Source: Methanocaldococcus sp. FS406-22
GTDB lineage: Archaea > AGJL01 > Methanococci > Methanococcales > Methanocaldococcaceae
DNA: 64,000 nt
Direction of reading: 5' to 3'
Assembly: GCF_000025525.1 (NCBI RefSeq)
Contig: NC_013887.1
Span: forward strand, 1,126,729 to 1,190,728
Shown here: in pieces, positions 8,331 through 17,747 of the stretch
How the letters are laid out: each line of letters starts with the position of its first letter
Numbering within the stretch: position 1 is the stretch's first letter
Notes under the pieces: model-generated
Seen by the model: the letters and a program-made list of their open reading frames with translations, nothing else
Database searches by the model: none
What the model was told of the DNA's origin: nothing
Translations under genes and position numbers: made by a program

Positions 8331-8430
8331 TAATCCATATAATAAAAAATAAAGTAAATTTTAAATTGTTAAATACGATTAAAAGTTCATAAAAAAAGGG
8401 AAGTTTTATGTTTTATCCACTATTGCCTAC

Positions 8431-8877
8431 TTATTGTGTATTATCATCATTTGTTTCTTTATCGTTATTTGCTTTATCATCGTTTATTTCATTGTCATTT
8501 TTGTCATCATCTACTTCTTTATCATTGCTGTCTTTTTCGTTATAATCTCCGTCAATCTTCAATATCTTCCCATTTTCAGCATTTACTTTAACATCTTTTA
8601 TTCCGTTAGATGTTGAGATTTCTACACCATACACAACATAGCCATCTTCATTTTCAAGTTCAACTTTAACAACTTTTCCCGGAACTTTTGAAAGTGCTAT
8701 ATTCTTTGCTTCTTTTTCTGTTATTTTAGTATATTTTGCAAGCATAACATTTTCAGAGTTCTCAGATATTTCAGAATTTAATGTTGTATTGTTCTTTGAG
8801 TATGTAGCAGCAAATACTCCTCCAACTCCCAATAGAGCTATTGATAGCAGTATAGCAAACAGCTTTTTAAATCCCAT
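8431..8877 (-). CDS. Secreted PepSY-domain protein with an Asp/Asn-rich tail
   Basis: 148 residues. An N-terminal signal peptide (FKKLFAILLSIALLGVGGVF, then AATYS) is followed by a low-complexity linker. A single PepSY domain spans about residues 52-110: KITEKEAKNIALSKVPGKVV, then DGYVVYGVEIS and GKILKID. The last 35 residues are extremely rich in D, N, K and E. PepSY domains are small extracytoplasmic modules thought to inhibit peptidases or bind metals. The gene shares its upstream operator with the wHTH operon and has a perfect hairpin in its leader. Confidence 0.82.
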   Translation of the reverse strand: MGFKKLFAILLSIALLGVGGVFAATYSKNNTTLNSEISENSENVMLAKYTKITEKEAKNIALSKVPGKVVKVELENEDGYVVYGVEISTSNGIKDVKVNAENGKILKIDGDYNEKDSNDKEVDDDKNDNEINDDKANNDKETNDDNTQ

Positions 8878-8911
8878 GTTTTCACCACTTTAAAATTTTT
8901 ACGTGTTTCAT

Positions 8912-8934
8912 TGGAGCCACAACACGTGGCTCCA
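8912..8934 (-). promoter_or_regulatory. Perfect 9-bp hairpin in the PepSY leader
   Basis: TGGAGCCAC and GTGGCTCCA form a perfect nine-base-pair inverted repeat around the loop AACAC. It lies 35-57 bases upstream of the PepSY start, downstream of the operator and TATA-like box, so it would be in the 5' leader RNA. It is far more GC-rich than its surroundings. It could be an RNA structure or a protein-binding dyad. Confidence 0.6.
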
Positions 8935-8969
8935 CGATTATTTGTATTAATCTTCTGTTAATAAATTGT

Positions 8970-9006
8970 TTTTGGTGCAAAAATCGAAAATTAGTACAAT
9001 TTTCGA
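8970..9006 (-). promoter_or_regulatory. Shared operator candidate, copy 2, with an overlapping palindrome
   Basis: Bases 8970-8988 repeat the 19-mer of 8312-8330 exactly, with the dyad here extended to TTTTTG-GTG-CAAAAA. Overlapping it, TCGAAAATT (8984-8992) and AATTTTCGA (8998-9006) form a perfect inverted repeat with a five-base spacer. It sits 93 bases upstream of the PepSY start and about 100 bases upstream of cas6 on the other strand, so it could also affect the cas6 promoter. Confidence 0.55.
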
Positions 9007-9103
9007 AGAATTGCCCCATAAAGTAAATCTATTAATTAGAACACAAAAAATAATAAGTGGGAGATAACAAGGTATTTCTGAAAAATATTTTACGAGGGAT
9101 AGT

Positions 9104-9814
9104 ATGAGGATTGAATTAGAGTTGCAGACGGATAACTTTACAGTAATTCCCTATAATCATCAGTATTATTTAGCATCAGCCATATACAATAAAATCCACT
9201 CTGTAAATCCTATCTATGCTAAAAGACTGCATAATTATCAAAAGTTTAAGTTCTTTACATTCTCTTTGCTGCAAATTAGAAAGAGGGTTATTAGAAAGGA
9301 GGGGATTGAAACTATAGATGGAAAAGCTTATCTCTATATTTCTTCTCCAAATAATGAGTTTATTGAAAACTTTGTTGCTGGGTTATTAGAAGATGGGAAG
9401 TTAAGAGTGGGGAATGTTGAATTTTTTGTAAGGAAAGCTAAAATTTTACCAATCCCAAAGAAATTCAATATCTTAAAAACGATATCTCCAATATATTTAA
9501 AGACTATGATTGAGACAGAAAATGGGTTAAAAACCTATGACTTACTTCCAAACAACTCAAAATTTTATGAGAATTTGAAAAATAATCTAAAAAAGAAGTA
9601 TGAGGCATTTTATAATGAAAAGTGTGATATGAACTTTGAATTTGAAATTTTGAAATATAGACCTAAGAGGATGATGATAAAGAATATTTATTGTAGATGC
9701 TCTGAAATGGTGTTTAAGGTTTGGGGAGACTATGATTTAATAAAATTTGGTTATGAGTGTGGTTTTGGAGAGAAGAACAGTATGGGTTTTGGGATGGTTG
9801 TGAATATTGAGTAA
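9104..9814 (+). CDS. cas6: CRISPR RNA endoribonuclease Cas6
   Basis: 236 residues, starting at an ATG after GAGGGATAGT. Cas6 cuts the CRISPR transcript inside each repeat to release crRNAs with an 8-nt 5' handle. The C-terminal glycine-rich signature is clear (YECGFGEKNSMGFGMVVNI). The N-terminal ferredoxin-like half begins RIELELQTDNFTVIPYNHQY; the histidine in that stretch is a candidate catalytic residue. It is the only cas6 in the locus, so it probably supplies crRNA to both effector modules. A 148-base gap with its own TATA box separates it from cas8b. Confidence 0.93.
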   Translation: MRIELELQTDNFTVIPYNHQYYLASAIYNKIHSVNPIYAKRLHNYQKFKFFTFSLLQIRKRVIRKEGIETIDGKAYLYISSPNNEFIENFVAGLLEDGKLRVGNVEFFVRKAKILPIPKKFNILKTISPIYLKTMIETENGLKTYDLLPNNSKFYENLKNNLKKKYEAFYNEKCDMNFEFEILKYRPKRMMIKNIYCRCSEMVFKVWGDYDLIKFGYECGFGEKNSMGFGMVVNIE

Positions 9815-9877
9815 GCTATTTTTTATTTTTTAATTTTTAAACTATTTTACTTATGTAAATTAAATTTTTATCGATAA

Positions 9878-9889
9878 ATTTATATATGA
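9878..9889 (+). promoter_or_regulatory. TATA promoter for the type I-B operon
   Basis: AATTTATATATG lies about 75-85 bases before the start of cas8b at 9963, with GGTGA just before that start. It fits an archaeal TATA box and suggests that cas8b to cas1 is a transcription unit separate from cas6. Confidence 0.5.
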
Positions 9890-9962
9890 GTTTAGACAGT
9901 GTATATTATTATATGTTATATTTTAATTATTGTAAAATTATAAATTAATTTTTGGTGAGTTA

Positions 9963-11525
9963 ATGTCAGTAAAAACTCTTGATGAATATATTAATCAAAG
10001 TAGTATAGAAAGTAAAAATTATACAAAACCCAAGAATTTTTTATTTAAAGTTTCAATTTACCATGATGTTTGGATGGACAATGCATTAGAAAACTTTTAT
10101 CGAATTTTAAAAAAGATAGACAATGAAGACTTCAACGTCTCATTAAGCAGTGATAAGATAACTTTTGAATTTGATAATTTTGAGGGGTTTAAAAATGCAT
10201 TAATTCAACAGATAAAGCATAAATACAAGAATATGATTGTAATGGGGGAGGACAAAAAGACTGGAATTACAAAAGAGATTAAAAAGGACTTTATTTTACT
10301 TCAAGAAGGTAAAAAAGAAGGTGGGACTGTAAAATTAAAAGAGGAAGTATTTGATTGGAATAAACTGCCAAAAATATTAGATGAGATAAAAGAAAACAAA
10401 AAAGGAGATAAAATCTGTATAATGTGTGGAGGTAGATACAAAAAAAGCTATACATTAAAACAAGCAATTTATCCATTTGTAACAAAGAATAAAAGCTTAA
10501 GTGGAATTAGAACTATCAAATCACTTCCAGAGTATCACAAAAATCTATGTTTAATGTGCTATTTATTGGGAGTTTTAGAATGGACTGATGAGGGGTTAAT
10601 ATATCACACATCACAAAAAGAAAATAAAACTTTCTTGTTCCTCCCAATATTTGAGAACTTAATAGAGCTTAATAAGTTTAAAGAAGAAACATTACGTGCT
10701 GGAATCCTGAAAGTTTCAGAGAGATATAAAAATTTACTTAAAAATCCAAATTCTGACGATATTGAAGAAACATTTGGAGAATACACAACCTTATTAGCAT
10801 TTTATGAGAAATTCATTTTGAATGTAAAGGAGAGTGAAGTGTTATGCAATAATTGGGGAGTGCTACACATTCCATTGGGTAAAGTTAAAAATGTCAAATT
10901 TGAGACGATAAACGTTGATAAAGGAATTTTGGAGGTGATAAGTGAGCTAATAGAGGATGGCTATCTAATATATAACGATATGATAAAGAGAATATACTTC
11001 AAAAAGAAAACCAATAAGGGATTTGTTACTGATTGGGATATAACTGCTGAAATTAAAGAGAATTTAGCAAAATCTCTATTAATAGATGACTTTAGAACTT
11101 TCTCAAGGCAGTTGATGCCAAGAAAAGGGGGCTTTGTTATTTTGTCATCAGATGCCTATGAAATCTTAGATGAACTCATCTATCTATGGAGGTTGGTAAA
11201 TATGGGAATTCCTAAGGAGAAATTAGACACAATAAAAAGTGTTGGGAATATTATTGCAAAAATATCCCTTGGAAATTCCTCTCTATTGTATAAACTTGAT
11301 AAAGTTAGGACTATTGATGAGTTTTGGAGTGTTTTAAGGGAAATATCAAGAAAAATGGCTGGAATGGAAAAAGATGAGCTTAGAGAAATAAAACCAACTG
11401 CAATAGATGAACTTGTAGTTATGGTTAAAGAACATGAAAAAATCTGGAGGGAAATTAGAGATTTGTTGGTTATCTACTCATCCATGTATCTTGCTATCAA
11501 AAAATTAAAGAAGGGAGGGGATTAG
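9963..11525 (+). CDS. cas8b: Type I-B Cascade large subunit Cas8b (Cst1/Cas8a1-like)
   Basis: 520 residues, starting at an ATG after GGTGAGTTA. Identified mainly by position: cas6, this gene, cst2-type cas7, cas5, cas3, cas4, cas1 is the gene order of the Tneap/Cst form of type I-B. A treble-clef-like zinc motif is visible: CIMCGGRYK near residue 150 and LCLMCYLLG near residue 196, as in Cst1 proteins. The C-terminal third is helical. The large subunit recognises the PAM and helps recruit Cas3. The Cas8 family diverges strongly, so the exact subfamily label is uncertain. Confidence 0.75.
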   Translation: MSVKTLDEYINQSSIESKNYTKPKNFLFKVSIYHDVWMDNALENFYRILKKIDNEDFNVSLSSDKITFEFDNFEGFKNALIQQIKHKYKNMIVMGEDKKTGITKEIKKDFILLQEGKKEGGTVKLKEEVFDWNKLPKILDEIKENKKGDKICIMCGGRYKKSYTLKQAIYPFVTKNKSLSGIRTIKSLPEYHKNLCLMCYLLGVLEWTDEGLIYHTSQKENKTFLFLPIFENLIELNKFKEETLRAGILKVSERYKNLLKNPNSDDIEETFGEYTTLLAFYEKFILNVKESEVLCNNWGVLHIPLGKVKNVKFETINVDKGILEVISELIEDGYLIYNDMIKRIYFKKKTNKGFVTDWDITAEIKENLAKSLLIDDFRTFSRQLMPRKGGFVILSSDAYEILDELIYLWRLVNMGIPKEKLDTIKSVGNIIAKISLGNSSLLYKLDKVRTIDEFWSVLREISRKMAGMEKDELREIKPTAIDELVVMVKEHEKIWREIRDLLVIYSSMYLAIKKLKKGGD

Positions 11526-12431
11526 ATGAAGGGCATAGAAATCGTTTGGTTATCAAAAACTGATTTAACAAATTTAAACTCTGGTGAAGGGGAGAGTAAC
11601 TTTATTGATGTTAAGAAATTTAAGAAAAATGGGGTTGAATATCCTTATGTTTCAGGACAGGCAATGAGATATTATATAAAAGAGGCAATTAGAAGGAATT
11701 TAGATGAAAATGAATTTATGTGCGTTCCAGATGATAAGGGGGAAACTTGCGGAGATATTAAAAACTGCATAGGATGCGACCTCTTTGGATTCATGAAGCC
11801 AGAGAAAGACGTTGGAGCAAGAACAAGAGTTTCACCAGTTAAAGTATCTCCAGCAATAGGGTTATTGCCATTTGATGAAAACTCAACAGTTGATTTTTTA
11901 ACAAGAAGATACAGAGGGGGAGAAAAGTCTGAGGGGGATATAGTAAATGTTGAGATTGGAGTTAATGTCTACAAAGTTGGGGTAGCAATCGATGTTAAAA
12001 GAGTTGGAGGAGAGGAAAAGATTGAAGATGGAACTGTTAAAATTGATTATCTCATAAATGATGAAGAACGTAAAAATAGGATTTCAAAGGTTATCGAATC
12101 TTTAAGATACTTGTCAGATTACTCAAAGCAGGCAAGGTTATTAACTGATTTCACCCCAGACTTCATAATAATTGCATTCCAAGACATATATTCCCATAGA
12201 TTGCAAAAGGCAATTGATTTGAGAGATAATACAATAAATGTTGATGTATTGGAGGTAATTCTCAAAGATGTTTTAGAATATTCACCAAAAATATTTGTTG
12301 GGCTTGTTCCAAACTTCTTTGAAAATGAGGAAGATGTTAAAAAACTATTTGAAGATTTAAATATAGAGGTTAAAGCTCCTCATGAGGCAATAAAAGATGC
12401 ATTGAGCTATTTAAAGGAAATTAACTTATAA
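11526..12431 (+). CDS. cas7: Type I-B Cascade backbone Cas7 (Cst2/DevR family)
   Basis: 301 residues, ATG immediately after GGAGGGGATTAG, abutting cas8b. Cas7 subunits form the helical backbone along the crRNA spacer. Cst2/DevR signatures: [12 protein letters not shown] near the start, [20 protein letters not shown], then the cysteine cluster ending [10 protein letters not shown], and [17 protein letters not shown]. It is clearly a different subfamily from the second Cas7 at 17747, which is Csa2-like. Translation is probably coupled with its neighbours. Confidence 0.9.
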   Translation: MKGIEIVWLSKTDLTNLNSGEGESNFIDVKKFKKNGVEYPYVSGQAMRYYIKEAIRRNLDENEFMCVPDDKGETCGDIKNCIGCDLFGFMKPEKDVGARTRVSPVKVSPAIGLLPFDENSTVDFLTRRYRGGEKSEGDIVNVEIGVNVYKVGVAIDVKRVGGEEKIEDGTVKIDYLINDEERKNRISKVIESLRYLSDYSKQARLLTDFTPDFIIIAFQDIYSHRLQKAIDLRDNTINVDVLEVILKDVLEYSPKIFVGLVPNFFENEEDVKKLFEDLNIEVKAPHEAIKDALSYLKEINL

Positions 12432-12443
12432 ACTGGTGTTTCT

Positions 12444-13220
12444 ATGTGGGGATTGAAGTTTAGATGTGAGGGAATGTACTTTGTAAGCTTTAGGAAGCCA
12501 GTTACAACCTCTTTATCTTTAACTTATAAACTTCCTCCATTCACAGCAATTAGGGGAATGATAGGCAATGCCTTAGGGATGCCAAGAGATTCATTTGAGA
12601 TTCAAAATTGGTTTAAGATTGGGATGAGGGTTGAAGGCAAAATAGAGATTGGTAAAGAAATGGCTAAATTCTTAAAGATGATTTCAAGAAAATCATGTTA
12701 TAAGTGTAAGGATTGTGGATTCGAGAAAATATCGGAGTCAAAGCCAAAAAAATGTCCAAACTGTGGAAAAGAGAATATTGTAAAAGTAGAAAAAATTATT
12801 TATGAGAGGGCATTTCCTTCATCACCAATGCATAGAGAGTTTTTAATAATGCCGAAGTATTGGATTTATCTTGTGGGGGAAGAGAGGAAGGTAAACAAAA
12901 TCTATAATGCCTTAAAAAATCCAGAGAGGCCTTTATATCTTGGAACTTCTGATGATTTAGTAGATATTGAGGTATTTGAGCCAGTTAAAGTAAAAGAAGT
13001 TGAAGAAAATGAGATAAATAGCATCTTAGACGGAATTTATGAAAACTGCATCCTTGAAAAACTACCATATAAATTTATTCCAGTAAAAGACAGAAAAGGT
13101 AAGTTAAAAGAGGTTTATTCTGAATATAAACTCGTCTCTATTCCAAGAAAGTTCCCATATTTGTCTGAAAATCCAATAAAAGTTTGGGACTTTGGAGATG
13201 AGTTTATTAGGGTGTTTTGA
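12444..13220 (+). CDS. cas5: Type I-B Cas5 with an inserted zinc ribbon
   Basis: 258 residues, starting at an ATG after GGTGTTTCT. Cas5 caps the 5' handle of crRNA in Cascade. The RAMP-type start is visible (YFVSFRKPVTTSLSLTYKLP, then PPFTAIRGMIGNALGM), where the family has a PtyttirGml motif. Unusually, residues 84-110 carry a zinc-ribbon-like insertion: CYKCKDCGF, then CPNCGKEN. Its stop overlaps the start of cas3 (TGATG). The zinc ribbon may help bind RNA or neighbouring subunits; this is inference. Confidence 0.85.
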   Translation: MWGLKFRCEGMYFVSFRKPVTTSLSLTYKLPPFTAIRGMIGNALGMPRDSFEIQNWFKIGMRVEGKIEIGKEMAKFLKMISRKSCYKCKDCGFEKISESKPKKCPNCGKENIVKVEKIIYERAFPSSPMHREFLIMPKYWIYLVGEERKVNKIYNALKNPERPLYLGTSDDLVDIEVFEPVKVKEVEENEINSILDGIYENCILEKLPYKFIPVKDRKGKLKEVYSEYKLVSIPRKFPYLSENPIKVWDFGDEFIRVF

Positions 13221-15583
13221 TGATTCTTGCCAAAAGGGAGGGGAAGGCATTTCAGACATTAAAAGGACACACTTATGATGCATTAAAAATATATAAGGAG
13301 TATTTGGAGAGAAATTTTGATGTAGTTGATGATTTCTGTAATAGATGGGGAATTCCCACTGAAAAATTTATAAGAAATATTTTTTTCACAATTTATTTGC
13401 ATGACATTGGGAAGATAACAGAAGAATTCCAAAATAACATAAAAAAGGGCAAAAGAAGTAATAAACATCCACATCCACTTTATGCCCTTCCAATTATAAA
13501 CAGTATTGAGTTTGATTATCTGCTTGATATTCCAATTGAGGTTTTTGCTATTCTATCTCATCATACACAGCTTTATGATAACCTCTATTCTGATTATCAA
13601 CAATATAAAAAAGGAACTTTTTTAACTAAGGATATTGAGAAATTTCTAAAGGATGCAAAAGATGCTTACAACTCTCTTGGATTTTCAAAGTTTTTTGAAT
13701 TTGAGGAATTAAAAATAGTTGAAATTCCAAAAGAGGCAAAACCTTTAGAATTACATAAGTTGAGAAGAAAATATTGGATAGAAACAAATAATTACATCGA
13801 ATCATTAAGTTTTGATGAAAAAATAAAACTAAAGTCAATATTTTCATTTATGTTTGCTATTCTTCAATTGTGTGATGATTTTGCAAGTTTAAACTTCAGT
13901 GAGTATGCAAAGGATAAAGAAGGGACTTTCGATGATGTTTTGGAAAATCCAGAGATTTATGTTCCAACTTTAGATATAGAGAATCCAATATCATTTATAT
14001 TAAAAGATTATGAGCCATACAAATTTCAAAAAGAGCTTTACAGCTCAAAAAATAAGTTTATAATGTTGTTTGCCCCTTGTGGAAGGGGGAAGACAGAGGG
14101 AGCATTACTTTGGGCATTGAATGCATTAAAAAACTTTAAAAGAAATAAAATCATCTTAGCAATGCCTACACAGGTAACAAGCAATGCAATGTATGACAGA
14201 TTAATAAAGATTTTTGGAGAGGAGAATGTTGGTTTATTCCATGGAAAGAGCTTTATAAAATTGAAAGACTCAAAAGAAATAGAGGATGAAGAGGACTTAG
14301 AGGAGATTAAAGATGAGAACTTTAAAGGAAACGTATTTTTTAAACCAATAACGATAACAACCATTGACCATGTTATATACTCTTTTGTTCATGGATTCTC
14401 TCAAGCAGATTTTGCTTTGGGGAATATTCAAAATTCAGTTATAATCTTTGATGAAGTCCATTACTATGAGAAATACACATTAGAGCATTTACTAACTCTT
14501 TTTGAGATTTTAAAGAAAATGGATATTCCTCATTTACTTATGAGTGGGACACTGCCAAACGTTTTAATGAACAACCTTGAAGGTTATGAGATTATAGTTG
14601 ATGAAGAGGGATTGAATTATAAACCTTTTAAACTTGAATGTTCAGAAAATCATCTAATTTGGAAAGAGAATGATGAGTGGAAAGTTAATGAAAGCATAAT
14701 CAATGAAATAATAGACAATTATAAAAAAGGGCTTTCCCAAGCAATTATTTTAAATACTGTTGAGAGGGCAAAGGAATTTTATAAGGCAATAAGAAATAAA
14801 GTCCCAGCAATTCTCTATCATTCTCAATTTGCCTATAAAGATAGGGTTAAAAAGGAAGAAGAAATTTTTAATTTGGAGGAGATGAGAAAAAGCCTAAATA
14901 AACCTTATGTTATTGTTGCTACACAAGTTATTGAAATCTCTCTTGATATGTCTGTCGATGTTATGTATTCTGAGTTATCTCCACCAGATGCACTTGGACA
15001 GAGGGCTGGAAGACTGCATAGAAAAGGAAGGGATTGGAAAGAGAATGGGAAAGAATATAAGCTAAAAATATTCCTACCCTACAAACATCTGCCATATAGC
15101 AAGGAATTGATTGAAAAAACAATCGACCATATAAAATTTTATGAAAAACCTCTAAACTATAGAGATATTAAAGATTTCGTTGATAACGTTTATAAAGATT
15201 ACAATCTCAACATTCCAAGTGACTTAAAGCTATTTTTTGATGAGGCAATATTATTTGGGAGGCATTGGACAGACATAGCAACAATGGATGAGGAAGGAAA
15301 GTTCTTTAAAGTTAGAGACGATAAGTTTATGAAGATTGAGGTAGTTCCTCAAGTTTATTTTGATGAATTAAGAGAAGATGCATTGAGAGCAGAATATATG
15401 GCAAAAATCCCAGTTTATTTAATTTTAAATGAAATAAAAAATGAAGAGGGGTTGATACATTTTTACCCTTATGATAAGAGAGTTGGAAGAAGAACCAGAA
15501 GATATTGGATTTGTTCATTTAAATACACTTATGAAATAGGATTTGACTATAAAGAGGAAGAGGAGTTTGAAGACATCCTATAG
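13220..15583 (+). CDS. cas3: Cas3 nuclease-helicase (HD domain fused to SF2 helicase), type I-B
   Basis: 787 residues. The ATG at 13220 overlaps the cas5 stop (TGATG) behind GGTG. Cas3 is recruited to Cascade-bound DNA and degrades it. The N-terminal HD nuclease has GHTYDAL near residue 17, YLHDIGKI near 60 and LSHHTQLY further on. The SF2 helicase follows with Walker A APCGRGKTEGAL near residue 285, DEVHYYE near 412 (a DEVH form of the DEAD box), SGTLP, and motif VI GQRAGRLHRKG. The single-protein layout contrasts with the split Cas3'/Cas3'' pair of the I-A module downstream. Confidence 0.94.
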   Translation: MILAKREGKAFQTLKGHTYDALKIYKEYLERNFDVVDDFCNRWGIPTEKFIRNIFFTIYLHDIGKITEEFQNNIKKGKRSNKHPHPLYALPIINSIEFDYLLDIPIEVFAILSHHTQLYDNLYSDYQQYKKGTFLTKDIEKFLKDAKDAYNSLGFSKFFEFEELKIVEIPKEAKPLELHKLRRKYWIETNNYIESLSFDEKIKLKSIFSFMFAILQLCDDFASLNFSEYAKDKEGTFDDVLENPEIYVPTLDIENPISFILKDYEPYKFQKELYSSKNKFIMLFAPCGRGKTEGALLWALNALKNFKRNKIILAMPTQVTSNAMYDRLIKIFGEENVGLFHGKSFIKLKDSKEIEDEEDLEEIKDENFKGNVFFKPITITTIDHVIYSFVHGFSQADFALGNIQNSVIIFDEVHYYEKYTLEHLLTLFEILKKMDIPHLLMSGTLPNVLMNNLEGYEIIVDEEGLNYKPFKLECSENHLIWKENDEWKVNESIINEIIDNYKKGLSQAIILNTVERAKEFYKAIRNKVPAILYHSQFAYKDRVKKEEEIFNLEEMRKSLNKPYVIVATQVIEISLDMSVDVMYSELSPPDALGQRAGRLHRKGRDWKENGKEYKLKIFLPYKHLPYSKELIEKTIDHIKFYEKPLNYRDIKDFVDNVYKDYNLNIPSDLKLFFDEAILFGRHWTDIATMDEEGKFFKVRDDKFMKIEVVPQVYFDELREDALRAEYMAKIPVYLILNEIKNEEGLIHFYPYDKRVGRRTRRYWICSFKYTYEIGFDYKEEEEFEDIL

Positions 15584-15594
15584 GGGGTGAAATT

Positions 15595-16107
15595 ATGGAA
15601 AATTATTTAGAAGATGAACTTATAACTAGAGGCATTGAGATAAATTACCTCTATGTATGTAAAACAAAGCTTTGGTATTTTGTAAGAGGCATAACTATGG
15701 AGCAAGAAAGTGATTTTATTGATTTGGGAAAATTTTTACATGAAAAGAGTTATTTTGGAGAAGAAAAGGAGGTTCAAATAGGAAGTATAAAGATTGATTT
15801 TATTAAAAAGAGGGATATTGTTGAAATTCATGAAATAAAAAAGGGAAAGCAAATGGAAAAAGCCCATATCATGCAGGCGTTATATTATATTTATTATTTA
15901 AACAAATTAGGAATAAAGGCTAAAGCTATTCTTCACTATCCAAAACTTAAGGAAATTAAAGAGATTAAGTTAAAAGAAAGTGATAAAGAGGAGATAAAGA
16001 GAGCAATAAAAGAAATTGAGCATATAAAATCACTAAAAGAACCCCCAGCTCCAATCTATCAGAAAATCTGTAAAAATTGTGCTTATTATGAACTATGCTT
16101 TATTTAG
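15595..16107 (+). CDS. cas4: CRISPR adaptation exonuclease Cas4
   Basis: 170 residues, starting at an ATG after GGGGGTGAAATT. RecB-type nuclease that trims prespacers and selects PAM-containing ends, working with Cas1-Cas2. Visible: YVCKTKLWYFVRG (first cysteine of the iron-sulfur site), the QIGSIKIDFI and VEIHEIKKGKQMEKAH nuclease motifs, and the C-terminal cluster CKNCAYYELC. Four cysteines are thus available for the Fe-S cluster. Nine bases separate its stop from the cas1 start. Confidence 0.93.
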   Translation: MENYLEDELITRGIEINYLYVCKTKLWYFVRGITMEQESDFIDLGKFLHEKSYFGEEKEVQIGSIKIDFIKKRDIVEIHEIKKGKQMEKAHIMQALYYIYYLNKLGIKAKAILHYPKLKEIKEIKLKESDKEEIKRAIKEIEHIKSLKEPPAPIYQKICKNCAYYELCFI

Positions 16108-17085
<978 letters not shown>

Positions 17086-17396
17086 TGAAACAGTCAAATA
17101 AATGTTCCATTGTAGTGGATAGTTGTAGAGAATTACATATCTTTTAACATTTTTTAATGAGGATTTGCTTTTTATTATTTCTTTTTTTGTTTTAAAGCTA
17201 CGCTGTATTTGATATTTCTAAATTTGTGGAATTATTTTTGCCTTATTAAATTTGAGATAATTTAAGAACTGAGACTAATCCATTTTTGTTTCATAATAAT
17301 GAAACACTATCTAATTCCTAATGAATCAAATTTGCCGAGGAAACCAAAAACTATATATACTATAATATCCCATACAATATACTCGGAGGTGAGAAT
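17086..17396 (+). promoter_or_regulatory. Promoter region of the type I-A operon
   Basis: No gene seen. A strong archaeal promoter lies at 17345-17359 (CCAAAAA BRE followed by CTATATATA), about 40 bases before the GTG start of csa5. Upstream, GTTTCAT (17288-17294) and ATGAAAC (17299-17305) form a perfect inverted repeat with a four-base spacer, and ATGAAAC recurs at 17085-17091. The dyad is a candidate site for Csa3, the regulator encoded at the end of this operon; this is inference. Confidence 0.6.
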
Positions 17397-17747
17397 GTGA
17401 AATTCATAGAAGAATTCAATGGGTTAATAAAGATGTTGAGATTCTTTGTAAGAACGAAAAATTTCAGCTATATTGATAGAATAGGCAACGCCCTAACCTA
17501 TGAACCAGTTGAAGTAGCAATAAAAGATGCATTAAGAGACTTTCAATCACTACACAACAGTGCAAAGACTGAAGATGGTAAAAAAGTCATCTACGATAAG
17601 CAGACAAATAAACCAATATACTTGCCAAGTATCCCAAGCTCAGAAGAAGTTGAAGCATTTTTGAAAAAGGCTAAGGAAGATATTAGCTATGCAAGAAAAT
17701 TGGCAATCTTTGCATTAACAATTCCACAGAAAGGGGGTGAAGAGTAA
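17397..17747 (+). CDS. csa5: Type I-A Cascade small subunit Csa5 (Cas11a)
   Basis: 116 residues, starting at GTG after GGAGGTGAGAAT. Csa5 is the small helical subunit of the type I-A effector complex and stabilises the R-loop. The protein is nearly all helix and begins KFIEEFNGLIKMLRFFVRTK; it lacks catalytic motifs, as expected. Identification rests on length, helical character, and position directly before csa2-type cas7, the canonical order in type I-A. Its stop overlaps the ATG of cas7 (TAATG). Confidence 0.85.
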   Translation: MKFIEEFNGLIKMLRFFVRTKNFSYIDRIGNALTYEPVEVAIKDALRDFQSLHNSAKTEDGKKVIYDKQTNKPIYLPSIPSSEEVEAFLKKAKEDISYARKLAIFALTIPQKGGEE

